Below, piece by piece: positions 52,201-57,328 of a DNA stretch of 64,000 nt; positions within the stretch are counted from its first letter, which is position 1; every line of letters starts with the position of its first letter. This DNA is from Dendrobium chrysotoxum (lineage: Eukaryota > Streptophyta > Magnoliopsida > Asparagales > Orchidaceae): positions 21,344,228 through 21,408,227 of the forward strand of contig CM034304.1 of NCBI GenBank assembly GCA_019925795.1. The letters run 5' to 3'. Position numbers and translations under genes: made by a program. The notes beneath the pieces were generated by a model, which was not told the DNA's origin, did no database searches, and saw nothing but the letters and a program-made list of their open reading frames with translations.

Positions 52201-55138
52201 GAAACCGTGAAGGAGGATCCCAGGATTTTGATCGAGAGGAGAATGAGGCCTTTTACAGTGCATAATCTGCCTTAAAATTGTTTAGATTTTACTTAGGAAG
52301 TAAATCCAGAACTTGTAGTTGTCAATACTGGAGACGGAGATTGAACTTTTACTTCCCTTGCTCTCACTTGTAATAGCATTATATTTTTTTTATTATTTGG
52401 GGGATGCTATTAGGAAATTGAGGCCTCGGGTATCCAGATTGAGAGGAGAATGAGGCCTTTTAAGTTTATAACTTTCCTTCAAGATTGTTCGTAGGAAGGA
52501 AATCCCGAGTCATCATTGCTGGAGATGGAGACCAAACTCTTTCTTCCTTTTCCTTGCGCTTACATGTAATAGTACTACAATTGTATTAATAGGAGGATGC
52601 TATTATCATTTAAGTTTTTTGTCTTGCAACTTGAAATATGGTCTATTGCAAAATTGCAGGTTGTAATCCTCAATCCGAAGTCTAGCCAGGTGATTTCACA
52701 TCAATCATCCCAACATAAAACTGAATACTGTAGGTATAGAACCTGTCTAGCTTTTCTTTTATTTATGCAATTACAATCTTTTTGAGGGCTTATACATTGG
52801 TGTAATGATTTTTAATAATCAAATTAACATCTTTGGTGGCTGATGTGTCATACATTAAAATTATGCGAGTGTTATTAAGCATAGGTTACGACGTGATACT
52901 AATGTTTCTCAAAATCAATTTGGATTCATGCTGGATAGGTCCACTATGGAAGCTATTCATTTATTGAGAGGTTTGACGGATAAGTATAGAGAGAATAAGG
53001 AGGATCTACATATGATATTTATTGATTTAGATAAAGTATATGATAAAGTTCTGAGAGAAGTGCTATGGAGAGTTCTAGAAAAGAAAAGAAATAATATTTA
53101 TATTCAAGTCATTAAGGATATATATGCAAGAGTTGTTACTAGTGTTCAAACACAAGGTGGCTTGACCAAGTATTTCCTATTTCAGTTGGATTACATCAAT
53201 GATCAACTTTAAGCCCATATCTTTTCGCTTTTGTCATGGATATTCTTCCTAGACCATTGCAAGAGGTACCCTAGTGTATGCTTTTTGTTGATGATATTCT
53301 TCTTGTTGTTAAGACTAGAGAGGGAGTTGAAGGAAAACTTGAATGATGGAGGTCAACTGTAGAGTCAAATAGTTTTCGTTTGAATAGATCTAAAATTGAG
53401 TTGGAGTGTAATTTTACTAGTGATAGATCTAGTGGGCGGATTGTGACTTTGGGCGATCAAGTCGTTAATAAGAGTGCACATTTTAGATATATCGGGTCTA
53501 TTGTTCAAAGTGATGGTGAAATAGATGGCGATATTATTAGTAGAATTCAAGTTGAATGGTTGAAGTGAAAGGAATTCATCGGGCCTATTGTGTGACAGAA
53601 CGTATCCTTCAAACGTAAAGGGAAAATTCTATAAGATAGTGGCAAGACCTGTAATGCTTTATGGTGCAGAAATTTGGCCATTAAAAGTGAAGCATAAAAT
53701 TAAGTTAAATGTTGCTGATATGAGGATGCTCAGGTGGATGAGTGGTTTCAGTCTTAGAGACAGAATGCGAAACGAGTATATACGTGAAAAGGTTGGAGTA
53801 GCTCAGAGGGAGTCATCATAGATGATTTGGTCGCATAGAATGTTGGCCTTCTAATGATCCAATAAGGAGAGTAGATGTATTAGACTTGACATATATTTTG
53901 AAAGGTAGAGGTAGACCTAAATAAACCTTGTTAGAAAATATTAGAAATGATCTTTTTTTTATTAGATTTAAATAAAAATTTGACTCTTAATAGGGTACAA
54001 TAGAGAAAGGATTCATGTGGTCGATCCCATGTATTAGGATAAAAACTTATGTTGTTGGTGGTCGCTTAAATAATTTCATTTTCATATGGTCTCAATAACA
54101 ACTACAATGTTGTTCCAGCGGCCATATAGTGAATTTAAACTTTCTTAAAGAAATCCTAAAAATTTATGGCATAAATTTTTGTTAGTACCATTTTTATTGT
54201 TAAATAGAAGTGGCAGCGACCATAATCCTTCCACATACGGTAGTTTTTTAGTTCTTATAGGTGTAAAGTTGTCGAGATATCACATTTTAGTCTTTGGTGA
54301 AAGGATCCTCATTCCATTTCATTGAAGAAGGTTGTTTCTCCGAAGATCACATTCGAGCTGCACTCTGTAATTTATCGCCTATCATTTCATGAAAAAAAAA
54401 CTTCATATTCTTATTTTGGCAGTTTGATAAAGGATGTGCGATCAAAATCTGCAGGAACTCAACTTCGCAGAGGAGCAGATACAATCCTCAGATGCACTGG
54501 TTGAGATGAGTCAGGGACAGTGGGAAGGCTGTCTTCGCTCTGACATCTACACTCCAGAAATGGTCAGTTTGATCGAGAAAACCCAGCCTGATTTCTCGCC
54601 ACCTCTTGGAGAATCACTGAGACAGGTGGAGTTCAGAATGATGGAATTTATTAACAAAACTGTTCTGAGAATTCCTGAGAAGCTTTTTAGTGGGGATCCT
54701 CCACTAAATCATAATGAAGTCAAGGAATTGTCACGCCACAGCTCAACGAATTCAGTACAAGACCGTGATGGTCCTCAGTGGGATCTTCTTTACCGGCTCA
54801 ACCGAACTGGAATTCAGAGGAAGAAATCTGGTAAGAGCAGGCTTCAGTTCATGACAACAGGTGACCCTGAGAATGAAGAAGAATTCTCCCCTGGAGAAAC
54901 TAGCCATAGTTCCTTCATGAACGAAGCAAATTCCAGTCGAAATCCTTCCACATCTATAGGGATTTTCACACATGCAACCCCAATCAGATGCCTTGTAACT
55001 TGTCTTCTTGGTTGTAATCCAGCAATGTCAATGAGGATCTGCATTGATGATTCTTCAGTTACAGTGCTTCAACATTCCCTGAGAAAAGGATGGCAGATAA
55101 AGAGATTAAACGATACATCGCATGTCAGGCTACTTTAA
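3889..55138 (+). CDS. Histidine phosphatase (phosphoglycerate mutase-like) family protein, two exons with a 50-kb intron
   Basis: Joining 3889-4395 to 54455-55138 gives a 396-residue protein. The N terminus (1-40) is acidic and probably disordered. Residues 99-165 form the first half of a histidine phosphatase fold: VVLINHGE with the candidate catalytic His106, then AVYCSPLDRARATA. The second half follows in exon 2: LVEMSQGQWEG (the Glu region) and IFTHATPIRCL with the second His342. In most of the superfamily the residue before the first His is Arg (RHG); here it is Asn105, so catalytic activity is uncertain and the substrate is unknown. A Ser/Glu-rich insert (about 245-335) separates the two halves. 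The splice is CGG|GTTTGT to CTGCAG|GAACTC, phase 0, and joins conserved sequence smoothly. The start is the first in-frame ATG; the frame also opens at GTG 3862, which I did not use. No targeting signal is obvious. The family call is confident, the biochemical role is not. Confidence 0.8.
4396..6959 (+). other. Unique-looking left part of the giant intron
   Basis: No gene is recognised. The stretch includes two adjacent 28-bp copies around GGCCTTGATCTTGAAG (5314-5369) and a pair of related blocks near 6311-6412 and 6647-6740, both containing TTTGTTGATTTA and ending in A-rich runs. Open frames on the minus strand at 4891-5281 and 6748-7005 look accidental. Confidence 0.5.
6311..6740. repeat. 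Direct repeat pair, about 95 bp each, 335 bp apart
   Basis: Blocks at about 6311-6412 and 6647-6740 share CTTTGTTGATTTA, GATATCAAA and TATTTATTTCAGATTT in the same order, and each ends in a poly-A-like run of 9-13 A. The shared A tail could mean two SINE-like insertions, but no promoter boxes are visible. Confidence 0.5.
6960..7149. mobile_element. Truncated hAT-like MITE (GAGCTCG family)
   Basis: Ends with GGCTCATTTACACCCCTAG, the inverted complement of the start seen at 3303, and is rich in GAGCTCG-type motifs. The left boundary is not clear, so it may be truncated or overlie older sequence. Confidence 0.55.
7667..7680 (+). other. Primer-binding site (initiator tRNA-Met type)
   Basis: TTGGTATTAGAGCA lies two bases after the presumed LTR end ATCA (7661-7664). 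It matches the consensus TGGTATCAGAGC with one change and fixes the + orientation of this gypsy. Confidence 0.75.
7690..9500 (+). pseudogene. gag-protease remains of the decayed gypsy
   Basis: Pieces in shifting frames match the gag of the related element at 33412-36664: a coiled-coil-like start (KKVDALEERLDGEVENLKSE), a middle part (EKFEYFSS, TVLEGNFMKG) and a weak zinc-knuckle region near 8790-8830. A protease-like segment near 9000-9050 contains LVDSGATHNIIS when read in frame. Stops are frequent. It no longer encodes a protein. Confidence 0.6.
9623..10616 (+). pseudogene. Reverse transcriptase / RNase H remains of the decayed gypsy
   Basis: Three open pieces cover the domain. 9623-9910 has PVLLVKKKNDSWRFCMDYRA and KIDLKSGYHQIRM (fingers and first catalytic Asp). 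9976-10179 has FVLVFFDDILIYNRT, the FxDD active site. 10221-10616 has LRWFLGLTGYYRKFVKGYS and the RNase H start. They are separated by stops and frameshifts. The order and motifs are those of Ty3/gypsy polymerase, which copies the element RNA. It is certainly non-functional here. Confidence 0.8.
10745..11300 (+). pseudogene. Integrase remains of the decayed gypsy
   Basis: After an open piece (10745-11005) comes the HHCC zinc-binding region (GGHLTVQKTYHRL, then CDICQRHK) and the start of the DDE core (IIVDGLNKYAHFISLK). The similarity then stops at about 11300. One stop follows TYYESFTIVP in the open frame and others interrupt the core. Confidence 0.7.
11301..11700 (+). pseudogene. Gypsy integrase C-terminal fragment
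   Basis: Reading + strand pieces gives FKKIHARASFLFKISKKFG, NAYFLKF and HVFNVENIVFYEG, which resemble the C-terminal region of gypsy integrases (FNVEDL-type motif). It does not continue smoothly from the segment ending at 11300, so it is either the far side of a deletion or part of another copy. Confidence 0.5.
12050..13893 (-). repeat. LTR-like repeat related to the solo LTR at 34061-35981
   Basis: It shares blocks in order with the solo LTR at 34061-35981: AAATCCCTACACTAAC (about 12255), a purine-rich section with a G run, CCTCTCCTAGGCT (about 13573), and a closing GGATGTCCTCATGA. The left end is not fixed. Purine-rich sequence on the minus strand immediately beyond the right end could be a polypurine tract, in which case this is a 3' LTR in minus orientation. 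Open frames inside (12369-13570, both strands) are shadows of low-complexity sequence. Confidence 0.55.
13480..13498 (+). repeat. G homopolymer, 19 nt
   Basis: Nineteen consecutive G residues within a G-rich block (13300-13498). A similar 23-G run is in the related repeat at 35176-35198. Such tracts can form G-quadruplexes and are also prone to length errors in sequencing. Confidence 0.9.
14034..15344 (+). repeat. 5' LTR of the old gypsy
   Basis: Begins TGATATTTCACACG and ends near GCGTGA, before a degenerate primer site at 15351-15367. It matches 28007-29652 with many substitutions and gaps. Ends are approximate. Confidence 0.65.
15360..18421 (+). pseudogene. gag-pol remains of the old gypsy (5' part)
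   Basis: Recognisable pieces in order are a gag zinc knuckle near 16380-16480 (CFGCGEVGHCKIGC type, Cys/His pattern partly kept), a protease-like FDSNASHS near 16730, reverse transcriptase near 17250-17800 (FFVKKK, MYIDYRDLNN, FIDYILRYSKIDKDHVDHL) and the end of RNase H (LAYALSRK) at about 18400. The usual FxDD is altered and stops occur every few dozen codons. The younger gypsy inserted just after the ALSRK motif. Confidence 0.7.
18422..20417 (-). repeat. 3' LTR of the chromovirus-type gypsy (1996 bp)
   Basis: TGTAACACC to TTCTTACA. It pairs with 25370-27362 almost throughout. An internal block at about 19010-19140 repeats the unit GTCCCTTTTGCCCCATCTAC two to three times. Open frames at 19664-19855 and 19922-20233 recur in the other LTR only because the LTRs are copies. 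Confidence 0.9.
20418..20450 (-). other. Polypurine tract region of the chromovirus-type gypsy
   Basis: On the minus strand GGGGACGAAATTCTCTTAAG and then GAGGGAAGACT lie directly before the 3' LTR. This is the usual second-strand priming region of plant Tekay/Del-type gypsy elements. Confidence 0.75.
20472..20693 (-). pseudogene. Integrase C-terminal chromodomain-like region
   Basis: The 73-codon frame reads PEMILNRDVCKLRNRMIPFV and KVKWKHRSVKHATWERETEV, the pattern of the C-terminal chromodomain in Tekay/Del-type gypsy integrases (VxVxW...ATWE). In the family this domain can direct integration towards particular chromatin. The region between here and 21136 is in broken frames. Confidence 0.7.
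21136..22095 (-). pseudogene. Integrase of the chromovirus-type gypsy
   Basis: 21517-22095 begins with the linker YCPGKANVVADALSRK and then holds the zinc region: HNPGYSIHPGSTKMYKDL and CGKCQVVKAEHQ. After stops near 21440-21515 comes the catalytic core (21136-21438): first Asp in MVDRLTKSAHFL, second in AIVSDRDRRFTS, Glu in NGQSERLIQVLED. The DDE residues are therefore present. Integrase joins the DNA copy to the host genome. Stops near 21450 and 21510 break it. Confidence 0.82.
22102..23334 (-). pseudogene. Reverse transcriptase and RNase H of the chromovirus-type gypsy
   Basis: A 410-codon frame carries SSPWSAPVLFIKKKDGSTRL, the Asp-bearing SIIDLRSGYHQVRM and the catalytic FIDDILIYSK (FxDD). 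RNase H follows with FSDASLKALDCVLMQNKK, LAAVIFALKIWRYYLYG and FTDHKSLKNIF. All catalytic motifs look kept. It ends in TGA (22102-22104) where the family normally has Trp, and the same frame continues downstream into integrase. The polymerase makes the DNA copy inside particles. A single G-to-A change would explain the stop. Confidence 0.88.
23322..24089 (-). pseudogene. Nucleocapsid zinc knuckle and aspartic protease
   Basis: The frame opens with MNSGKCYLCGESDHIKRNC, a CX2CX4HX4C knuckle that binds RNA. The protease region follows: NLPARVLFDSSASHSFIS, where the active-site triad expected as D-S/T-G reads DSS, so the Gly is changed and cleavage activity is doubtful. Later parts include LIVLSLVEFEVILEMDWL. 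The frame ends 13 nt inside the start of the RT frame (overlap 23322-23334), so one frameshift separates it from RT. Confidence 0.8.
24090..25097 (-). pseudogene. Gag of the chromovirus-type gypsy
   Basis: Starts at ATG 25095-25097 (MVERIPEITEG) with a Met/Gln-rich stretch (MQMQMMSMMMQMMEKMQ) and then LKLFQSLKPPLFKGG. After a stop near 24705 the reading continues through the capsid region (EEFEQVFREWYVPPSARQ, YETKFTALSRYAP; 24399-24590) and stops again. The capsid C-terminal part and the first Cys of the nucleocapsid region lie near 24110-24390. The retrotransposon gag protein packages element RNA into particles. At least three in-frame stops make it defective here. Confidence 0.8.
25350..25367 (-). 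other. Primer-binding site of the chromovirus-type gypsy
   Basis: On the minus strand, AAAGTGGTATCAGAGCAAAT follows the LTR end. TGGTATCAGAGC is an exact match to the complement of the initiator tRNA-Met 3' end. Confidence 0.85.
25370..27362 (-). repeat. 5' LTR of the chromovirus-type gypsy (1993 bp)
   Basis: TGTAACACC to TTCTTACA, next to the primer-binding site. This LTR would hold the promoter for minus-strand transcription. It has the same GTCCCTTTTGCCCC repeats as the partner (about 25970-26090), with small indels between the copies. Confidence 0.9.
27368..28006 (+). pseudogene. Integrase remains of the old gypsy (after the nested insertion)
   Basis: Continues the reading from 18421: SEYQKL, FDLRKKILYETHHW, HSGILKIYKDLK and then a decayed CCHC-side region near 27740-27830 (VVKAKHQSPIELMQS when read with frame changes). 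The equivalent region of the younger element lies at 21517-22095. No DDE core is readable before the 3' LTR. Confidence 0.6.
28007..29652 (+). repeat. 3' LTR of the old gypsy
   Basis: Begins about TGTTAGATTATATGTG and ends GGCGTCA. It is longer than the 5' copy and includes a (TA)n run at 29161-29186 that the 5' copy lacks. Ends are approximate. Confidence 0.65.
29161..29186. repeat. (TA)n microsatellite
   Basis: Thirteen AT dinucleotides inside the 3' LTR of the old gypsy. Confidence 0.9.
29660..30960. other. Intron segment without a recognised gene; GC-richer from 30480
   Basis: The first 800 bases show no family. From about 30480 the sequence becomes clearly richer in G and C, with CGCACG-type motifs and the block CACGCAGGAGC / CATGCAGGATCG / CACGTAGGAGCC recurring at intervals. 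A frame at 30474-30728 (84 codons) has no known similarity and looks like a by-product of composition. It could be part of an LTR or a captured leader. Confidence 0.4.
31018..31160 (+). repeat. Three-copy tandem repeat, unit about 50-60 bp
   Basis: GTCGTATCTTTGATCCGGCC (31021), GTCGTATCTTTGATCTGGCC (31078) and GTCGTTTCTTTGATCCGGTT (31129) recur at about 57- and 51-bp steps, each followed by AGGA/GGGA and A-rich sequence. A frame over it (30970-31215) would encode a repeated peptide (RRIFDLARINN, CRRFFDPVGMNN). Confidence 0.7.
31253..31294. repeat. (AAT)n microsatellite
   Basis: About 14 AAT/TAA units in a row, with one imperfect unit at the right end. Confidence 0.9.
31419..32230 (+). pseudogene. 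Fragment resembling the middle of a plant NOT4-like protein
   Basis: The + strand reading with stops gives SLDFDPWN, SLADNLSGLLNDNGDQN, SWISKNTNQSSFSFAR and VEPSIREI. The order LDFDPW, then a short DNL..LL stretch, then NNQSRFSFARQE is what I recall from plant CCR4-NOT subunit 4-like RNA-binding proteins. An upstream open piece (31432-31629) may be part of the same copy. Stops replace codons after SFAR, in DPWNK and elsewhere, so it is a decayed copy, perhaps a captured or retroposed fragment. The identification rests on remembered motifs and short matches. Confidence 0.45.
32913..33387 (-). repeat. 3' LTR of the gag-only gypsy (475 bp)
   Basis: Pairs with 36761-37261. Contains GTACAGGAAGAGGCGGACTC once, where the other LTR has it twice. 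Confidence 0.9.
34061..35981 (-). mobile_element. Solo LTR (1921 bp) inside the gag-only gypsy
   Basis: It runs TGATGCAGGA to TCCCCATCA and is flanked by CTTCC on both sides (34056-34060 and 35982-35986); removing it and one CTTCC restores the gag reading between LEGK and ALSWYQ. No primer site or coding region is present, so it is the product of LTR-LTR recombination. It contains two related sub-blocks (about 34960-35176 and 35220-35460), the first ending in a 23-G run. It is related to the repeat at about 12050-13893. Orientation is inferred from that relative. Confidence 0.85.
35176..35198 (+). repeat. G homopolymer, 23 nt
   Basis: Twenty-three G residues inside the solo LTR, followed by CGGCTATGGCCGGC. 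Confidence 0.9.
36761..37261 (-). repeat. 5' LTR of the gag-only gypsy (501 bp)
   Basis: Next to the primer site. Relative to its partner it has a duplicated GTACAGGAAGAGGCGGACTC block and an extra GGACCGGTCC near its right end, so the two LTRs diverged after insertion or were unequal at the start. Confidence 0.9.
37267..40708. other. Intron segment between the gag-only gypsy and the MULE
   Basis: AT-rich sequence with no recognisable gene. A related pair of blocks around TATGTGCTCCGATCTTTATG (37584) and TATGTGCTTCGATTTTTACA (37703) forms a local direct repeat. CCATCATTACCATCACCATC near 39640 is low-complexity. Frames at 38245-38753 and 38933-39195 look accidental. Confidence 0.5.
37560..37800. 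repeat. Local direct repeat, two copies about 120 bp apart
   Basis: Both copies contain GTATGTGCT(C/T)CGAT, AAGCTC(T/C)TAAATGCAAGA and GATTTGCTAAAA in the same order (from about 37578 and 37699). Confidence 0.6.
40855..41007. repeat. Array of five stem-loops with 13-nt spacers (left arm)
   Basis: Five successive inverted repeats have the form GAATGCG-N13-CGCATTC: 40855-40887 (10-bp stem), 40888-40916 (8 bp), 40920-40946 (7 bp), 40950-40976 (7 bp) and 40981-41007 (6 of 7 bp). Every spacer is 13 nt, and the spacers alternate between a GAAC(C/T)TATT-like core and its near complement AATTGTTC. The array lies about 140 bp from the element end and is mirrored in the right arm. Candidate role: transposase binding sites or hairpins; not shown. 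Confidence 0.85.
41161..41268 (+). promoter_or_regulatory. Inward-facing MULE promoter with 5' splice site (left arm)
   Basis: TATATAAATC at 41161 follows GGTGTGAGGGC. About 100 bp downstream is a strong donor GAGAG|GTAAGTAAAT (exon end 41262), and a possible acceptor TTTGTGTAG lies at about 41407. This looks like a promoter, a short non-coding first exon and a leader intron reading towards the transposase. Confidence 0.6.
43045..44014. mobile_element. hAT-like non-autonomous element (970 bp) in the MULE left arm
   Basis: Ends CTATGATGCACCGACAC and GTGTCTGTGCATCATAG are inverted repeats, and the 8-bp duplication GTAATTAT flanks them (43037-43044 and 44015-44022). The ends are packed with GTGTC/GACAC motifs. 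The interior has no transposase. It includes a CAA-repeat tail at 43329-43385 followed by CATCAAGCCTTTGTCCCACT, the 3' end of an RTE-type LINE in inverted orientation, and short repeats of CTCAATATCGACG (about 43625-43700). Frames inside (43362-43815) are accidental. Confidence 0.85.
44621..47362 (+). pseudogene. MURA-type MULE transposase, spliced, with several premature stops
   Basis: Exon 1 (44621-44967) holds the N-terminal region (YFDGELCISGEFTPTYIG, then VVYVEVEQI). A 76-bp intron (44968-45043, CAT|GTGAGT to CATAG|GCCC, phase 2) joins it in frame to 45044. The same frame then runs to about 47070 with only point stops: 45804, near 45918 and 46047, 46554, 46665 and 46767. Domains: DNA-binding region (IWRLHAARSK, HTCTHPI), MULE core (LSLDGTFLLGKYRRTLLAAV with the first Asp, CIVSDKHAGLVRG with the second), SWIM finger (CTCRKPQLYHVPCVHV). 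A frameshift near 47070 moves to the frame ending in a zinc knuckle CGFCK*LGHNRATC (47314-47355). The enzyme would cut and join the element ends; this copy is dead. Confidence 0.85.
47464..48268. repeat. Internal inverted duplication in the MULE with a GC-rich loop
   Basis: 47464-47617 (from CATTCGTCATTTC through ATGGCCGATAGATCGAGG to GGATCGTG) recurs inverted at 48115-48268. The left copy has an ATG at 47491 opening MADRSRRSHTGWRPTHDV, which stops soon after. The roughly 500-bp loop (47618-48114) includes unusually GC-rich, gene-like DNA. Confidence 0.8.
47650..48110. other. GC-rich segment inside the MULE, possible captured host sequence
   Basis: This stretch is far richer in G and C than the element around it, with CCTCCCGATCCCC, a GA-rich run (GAGAGGGAGAGAAGGAGAAAG) and CTAGTTCGACGCCAGCTCCG. 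It has the look of a plant 5' leader or first exon. A frame at 47772-48059 resembles no family I know. Capture of host DNA between terminal repeats is known for Pack-MULEs; the source is not identified. Confidence 0.45.
49751..49852 (-). promoter_or_regulatory. Inward-facing MULE promoter with 5' splice site (right arm)
   Basis: Minus-strand counterpart of 41161-41268: TATATAAATC (plus 49843-49852) and the donor GAGAG|GTAAGTAAAT (plus 49751-49752 for the GT). It points left, opposite to the transposase. In MuDR the two terminal repeats likewise drive convergent genes, but no intact second gene is seen here. Confidence 0.55.
50009..50160. repeat. Array of stem-loops (right arm, mirror of the left array)
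   Basis: Contains GAATGCG-N13-CGCATTC at 50131-50157, where the stem extends to nine pairs (GAATGCGCC / GGCGCATTC), and further units at about 50100-50126, 50069-50095 and 50039-50065. This arm is nearer to a consensus than the left one. A minus-strand frame across it (49882-50166) is a by-product of the palindromes. Confidence 0.85.
50322..51830. other. Intron segment right of the MULE
   Basis: No gene is recognised. Frames at 50490-50953 and 51025-51288 on both strands overlap each other around A/G-rich sequence and look accidental. Confidence 0.45.
51840..51935 (+). pseudogene. Short RTE-type LINE fragment
   Basis: One frame reads GIHLSRSKTEYIEYNFSSNK, matching the segment RLNRSKIELECNFTSDRSS of the larger LINE remnant at 53370-53420 and the RTE consensus around SRTKTEYMEC. 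Nothing else of the LINE is adjacent. Confidence 0.6.
52865..54060 (+). mobile_element. RTE-clade LINE remnant (3' part of ORF and tail)
   Basis: The reverse transcriptase region is readable in pieces: NQFGFMLDRSTMEAIHLLRG, KYRENKEDLHMIFIDLDKVY (first catalytic Asp), then FLLMIF (the place of the YxDD motif, shifted), LNRSKIELECNF and CDRTYPSNVKGKFYKIVARP, followed by MLYGAEIWPLK and MRMLRWMSGFSLRDRMRN. The tail at about 54010-54060 (GGTCGATCCCATGTATTAGG, then TTGTTGG) is the 3' end typical of plant RTE LINEs. The 5' part is missing and frames are broken. LINEs of this kind insert by target-primed reverse transcription. Confidence 0.8.
54455..55138 (+). CDS. Exon 2 of the histidine phosphatase-like gene (227 codons plus stop)
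   Basis: It starts with ELNFAEEQIQ after the acceptor AATCTGCAG (54453-54454) and runs uninterrupted to TAA at 55136-55138. It carries the conserved Glu region (LVEMSQGQWEG) and the second catalytic-type histidine in THATPIRCL. The open frame extends upstream to 54434, but those seven codons precede the acceptor and do not look like family sequence. An independent gene starting at that ATG would lack the first half of the fold. Confidence 0.8.
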   Translation, partial: ELNFAEEQIQSSDALVEMSQGQWEGCLRSDIYTPEMVSLIEKTQPDFSPPLGESLRQVEFRMMEFINKTVLRIPEKLFSGDPPLNHNEVKELSRHSSTNSVQDRDGPQWDLLYRLNRTGIQRKKSGKSRLQFMTTGDPENEEEFSPGETSHSSFMNEANSSRNPSTSIGIFTHATPIRCLVTCLLGCNPAMSMRICIDDSSVTVLQHSLRKGWQIKRLNDTSHVRLL

Positions 55139-56060
55139 CAGGTGAATGATCTGAGTTCCAGAATTCCAGAAACTGGTTCAGAACGATCGCACAGCAGAGA
55201 ACATGTTAGTGATTACAAAATATTATATTTATTTCATTGTAGTGTATTGTGATACATGAAGAGCTCTGAATAGCATGTCATATTTTAGGAAAATTAGCGT
55301 TTATGTTTTAATATTATGTGTAACTAAACATTACTTATCATACACAGTTACAGTTAATTATGGAAATATGATAGTCAATTTGGTTTTAATTGTCTGAATC
55401 GTTAGCAAAACTGTAAATTTTTAGCTTTAAAGGCTCATCAGAAGTGGAAAGAGAACCTTACATCATTAGATATTGTTAAAGAATAGAAGTGATAGATGAA
55501 TGCGGACTAACCCGTGATGAATCTTCTCCTCCAGATTGCACTAAGGATTTAGAAGTTTTCAGCCCATCCAGCAACTACAGATTCTCTTCTTGGGATGCTC
55601 AGTTTGGGCCCACAATTCAACTATGGCTTCAGTTTTGTCTCTCCTTTTAGCCAATTGATTCAGGTACTCACTGTGATAAACTATAGCTGCTTTATTTGCT
55701 TGTAGGAGGTTGTCCTCTCTAAATAGAGAAAACAATGATAAATGAATCAACCTTCCTAAAATATTTGGTGAGAAGATTATAAAACTTTTGTAAGATATTA
55801 GGTAGGTCTAGAGCGAAAAATTGATGCATAAGATAACTAAGGAGAGCGAAAGGAAGTCAAGAGAGTACAATCAAGTTGTTGTGTTAATTGAGATATTATA
55901 AAATTTTTGAGGAATATGGAAATATTTAAAAAAGATGAACATATTATTTAGAGAACTGTAAAACATGTGTTTGAAGGATGAATTTAGGGATTATAAAATC
56001 TCAAAGTGTGTGGTAAATTGATATGAAAAGATGGAGTTGAGATAGCTATGAAGACGAATA

Positions 56061-56190
56061 AGGTTTTGTTAGGGACGATTTTTTTATTGTTTTTTAAAAT
56101 AATTTTTTAGTAAAAAAATTTTATATAAAAAATTTTTATACTAGAAAATTACCGTACAAAACAGTAAGAAAATTATTCCAAATAAAACTT
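56061..56190. mobile_element. Small MITE, family of the one at 57625
   Basis: The left end AGGTTTTGTTAGGGACGATT and the right end, which on the minus strand reads AAGTTTTATTTGGAATAATT, are imperfect inverted repeats over about 40 bp. They resemble the ends of the MITE in the ACP intron. The target duplication was not resolved. Confidence 0.5.
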
Positions 56191-56985
56191 AAATATTGTA
56201 AATAAAAATAAATCTCGAGGGATCTGGACCTTAGCTTATTCTTTCTAAAAATATAAAACTCACCAACTTACACTTGAATATAAATCTCATAGGTCATTTG
56301 TTATGTAAAAGCCGATCAAATTGGCTAAATTCCAAATACAACGTAAGTTGATGGCATTGATAGCCACTCGCCATCACCAGTCATCACCACCGCCGGTTGA
56401 TACCAAGTGTGAGTCACCCATCATCTTTTACTTTCTTTTTTTTTTTATTCCAGCAAATCGAATGAGGAATGCTTATGTTGTATAATTTGTTCTTGTTATG
56501 TTTTGGGTTTTTGGTTTTTAAAAACTAATAAATTCGAATGCTTATAAAATATTAAGTCAATTTGGTTTCGGTGGTTTCACACTCTTATTCCAATGCTCAT
56601 TAATTTCAATAACTTTGACGATTTTATTCTTTAATTTACAGAGCCTGAAAAAAACTACTTTCTCAGAAATTAACAATATTCAAAGATATTATTTTTTAAT
56701 TTATTTTAATTCATAGATATTATATTTTTTGAATGATTTTTTTTGGGATTATATAATTACTTGAAATTAAAATTGTATTTTAAAAATTCATGTATTCAGA
56801 TATCAATTTAGGAGTTTTGATCTGTGAGTTTCAAAGCATGATGACTTCCTGTTCTCCTTCAGAAAAATTAATGTAAAATTAGTGTGTACATATTTATTTC
56901 ATCCAAATAGATCTTATTTTTTAGCGGTTACTAAGAAAATCAAACAAATCTTAAAGACAATTCAATAGAATTATTTTTATGAAGT

Positions 56986-56991
56986 TTTATT
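56986..56991 (-). terminator. Possible poly(A) signal of the ACP gene
   Basis: TTTATT on the plus strand reads AATAAA on the minus strand, about 190 nt past the stop codon. Plant signals are loose, so this is only a candidate. Confidence 0.3.
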
Positions 56992-57181
56992 GTTTCAATA
57001 CTTGATGGTACTGCTTCATAAATTCCTCATCAAATAATTCAAATTCCACATAATGAATCTCCTCACAATAATAAACTAGAAAGAATTCAATTCAAATTTT
57101 CTGACTCCAAAATTTTGGAAGAAGAGATAACAAAAATCTTAAGAATGTGCCAAAATCAAATAACCCCCAAAATAGTAAATA

Positions 57182-57328
57182 TCAATCAGCTCCCAAAATT
57201 TCTGCATCTTTCTTCTCGAGCAGCTTCTCTATCAAATCAGCTGCTTCTTGAACAGTAGAAATGTTCTGAGAATTGTCTTCCTCTAATGTGATACCAAATT
57301 CCTCCTCAAAACCCATCACTATCTCCAC
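57182..57328 (-). CDS. ACP exon 4 (mature C-terminal half, stop)
   Basis: Forty-eight codons from VEIVMGFEEEFG to DAEILGAD plus TGA (57182-57184), acceptor AATGCAG. The sequence is the conserved second half of plant plastid ACP. Confidence 0.95.
   Translation of the reverse strand: MEIVMGFEEEFGITLEEDNSQNISTVQEAADLIEKLLEKKDAEILGAD

Larger units (their letters stand above)
4396..54454 (+). other. Giant intron (50,059 bp) packed with nested transposons
   Basis: It begins GTTTGTC and ends CTGCAG, and is inferred from two exons that each hold one half of a single protein fold. Inside are at least three gypsy elements, one gag-only gypsy, a solo LTR, an LTR-like repeat, a 9.6-kb MULE, hAT-like elements and LINE remains, in both orientations. 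No further exon of the host gene was recognised inside. Confidence 0.75.
55139..57181. other. Region between the convergent 3' ends of the two host genes
   Basis: It should contain the 3' UTRs of both genes. No other gene is recognised; the small frame at 55559-55750 is not convincing. A possible AATAAA signal for the ACP gene and a MITE (56061-56190) are listed separately. Confidence 0.5.

Noticed and set aside
54434..55138. A separate gene starting at ATG 54434
   Set aside because: The first seven codons lie before a good acceptor, and the product would lack the first half of the phosphatase fold that exon 1 supplies in phase.
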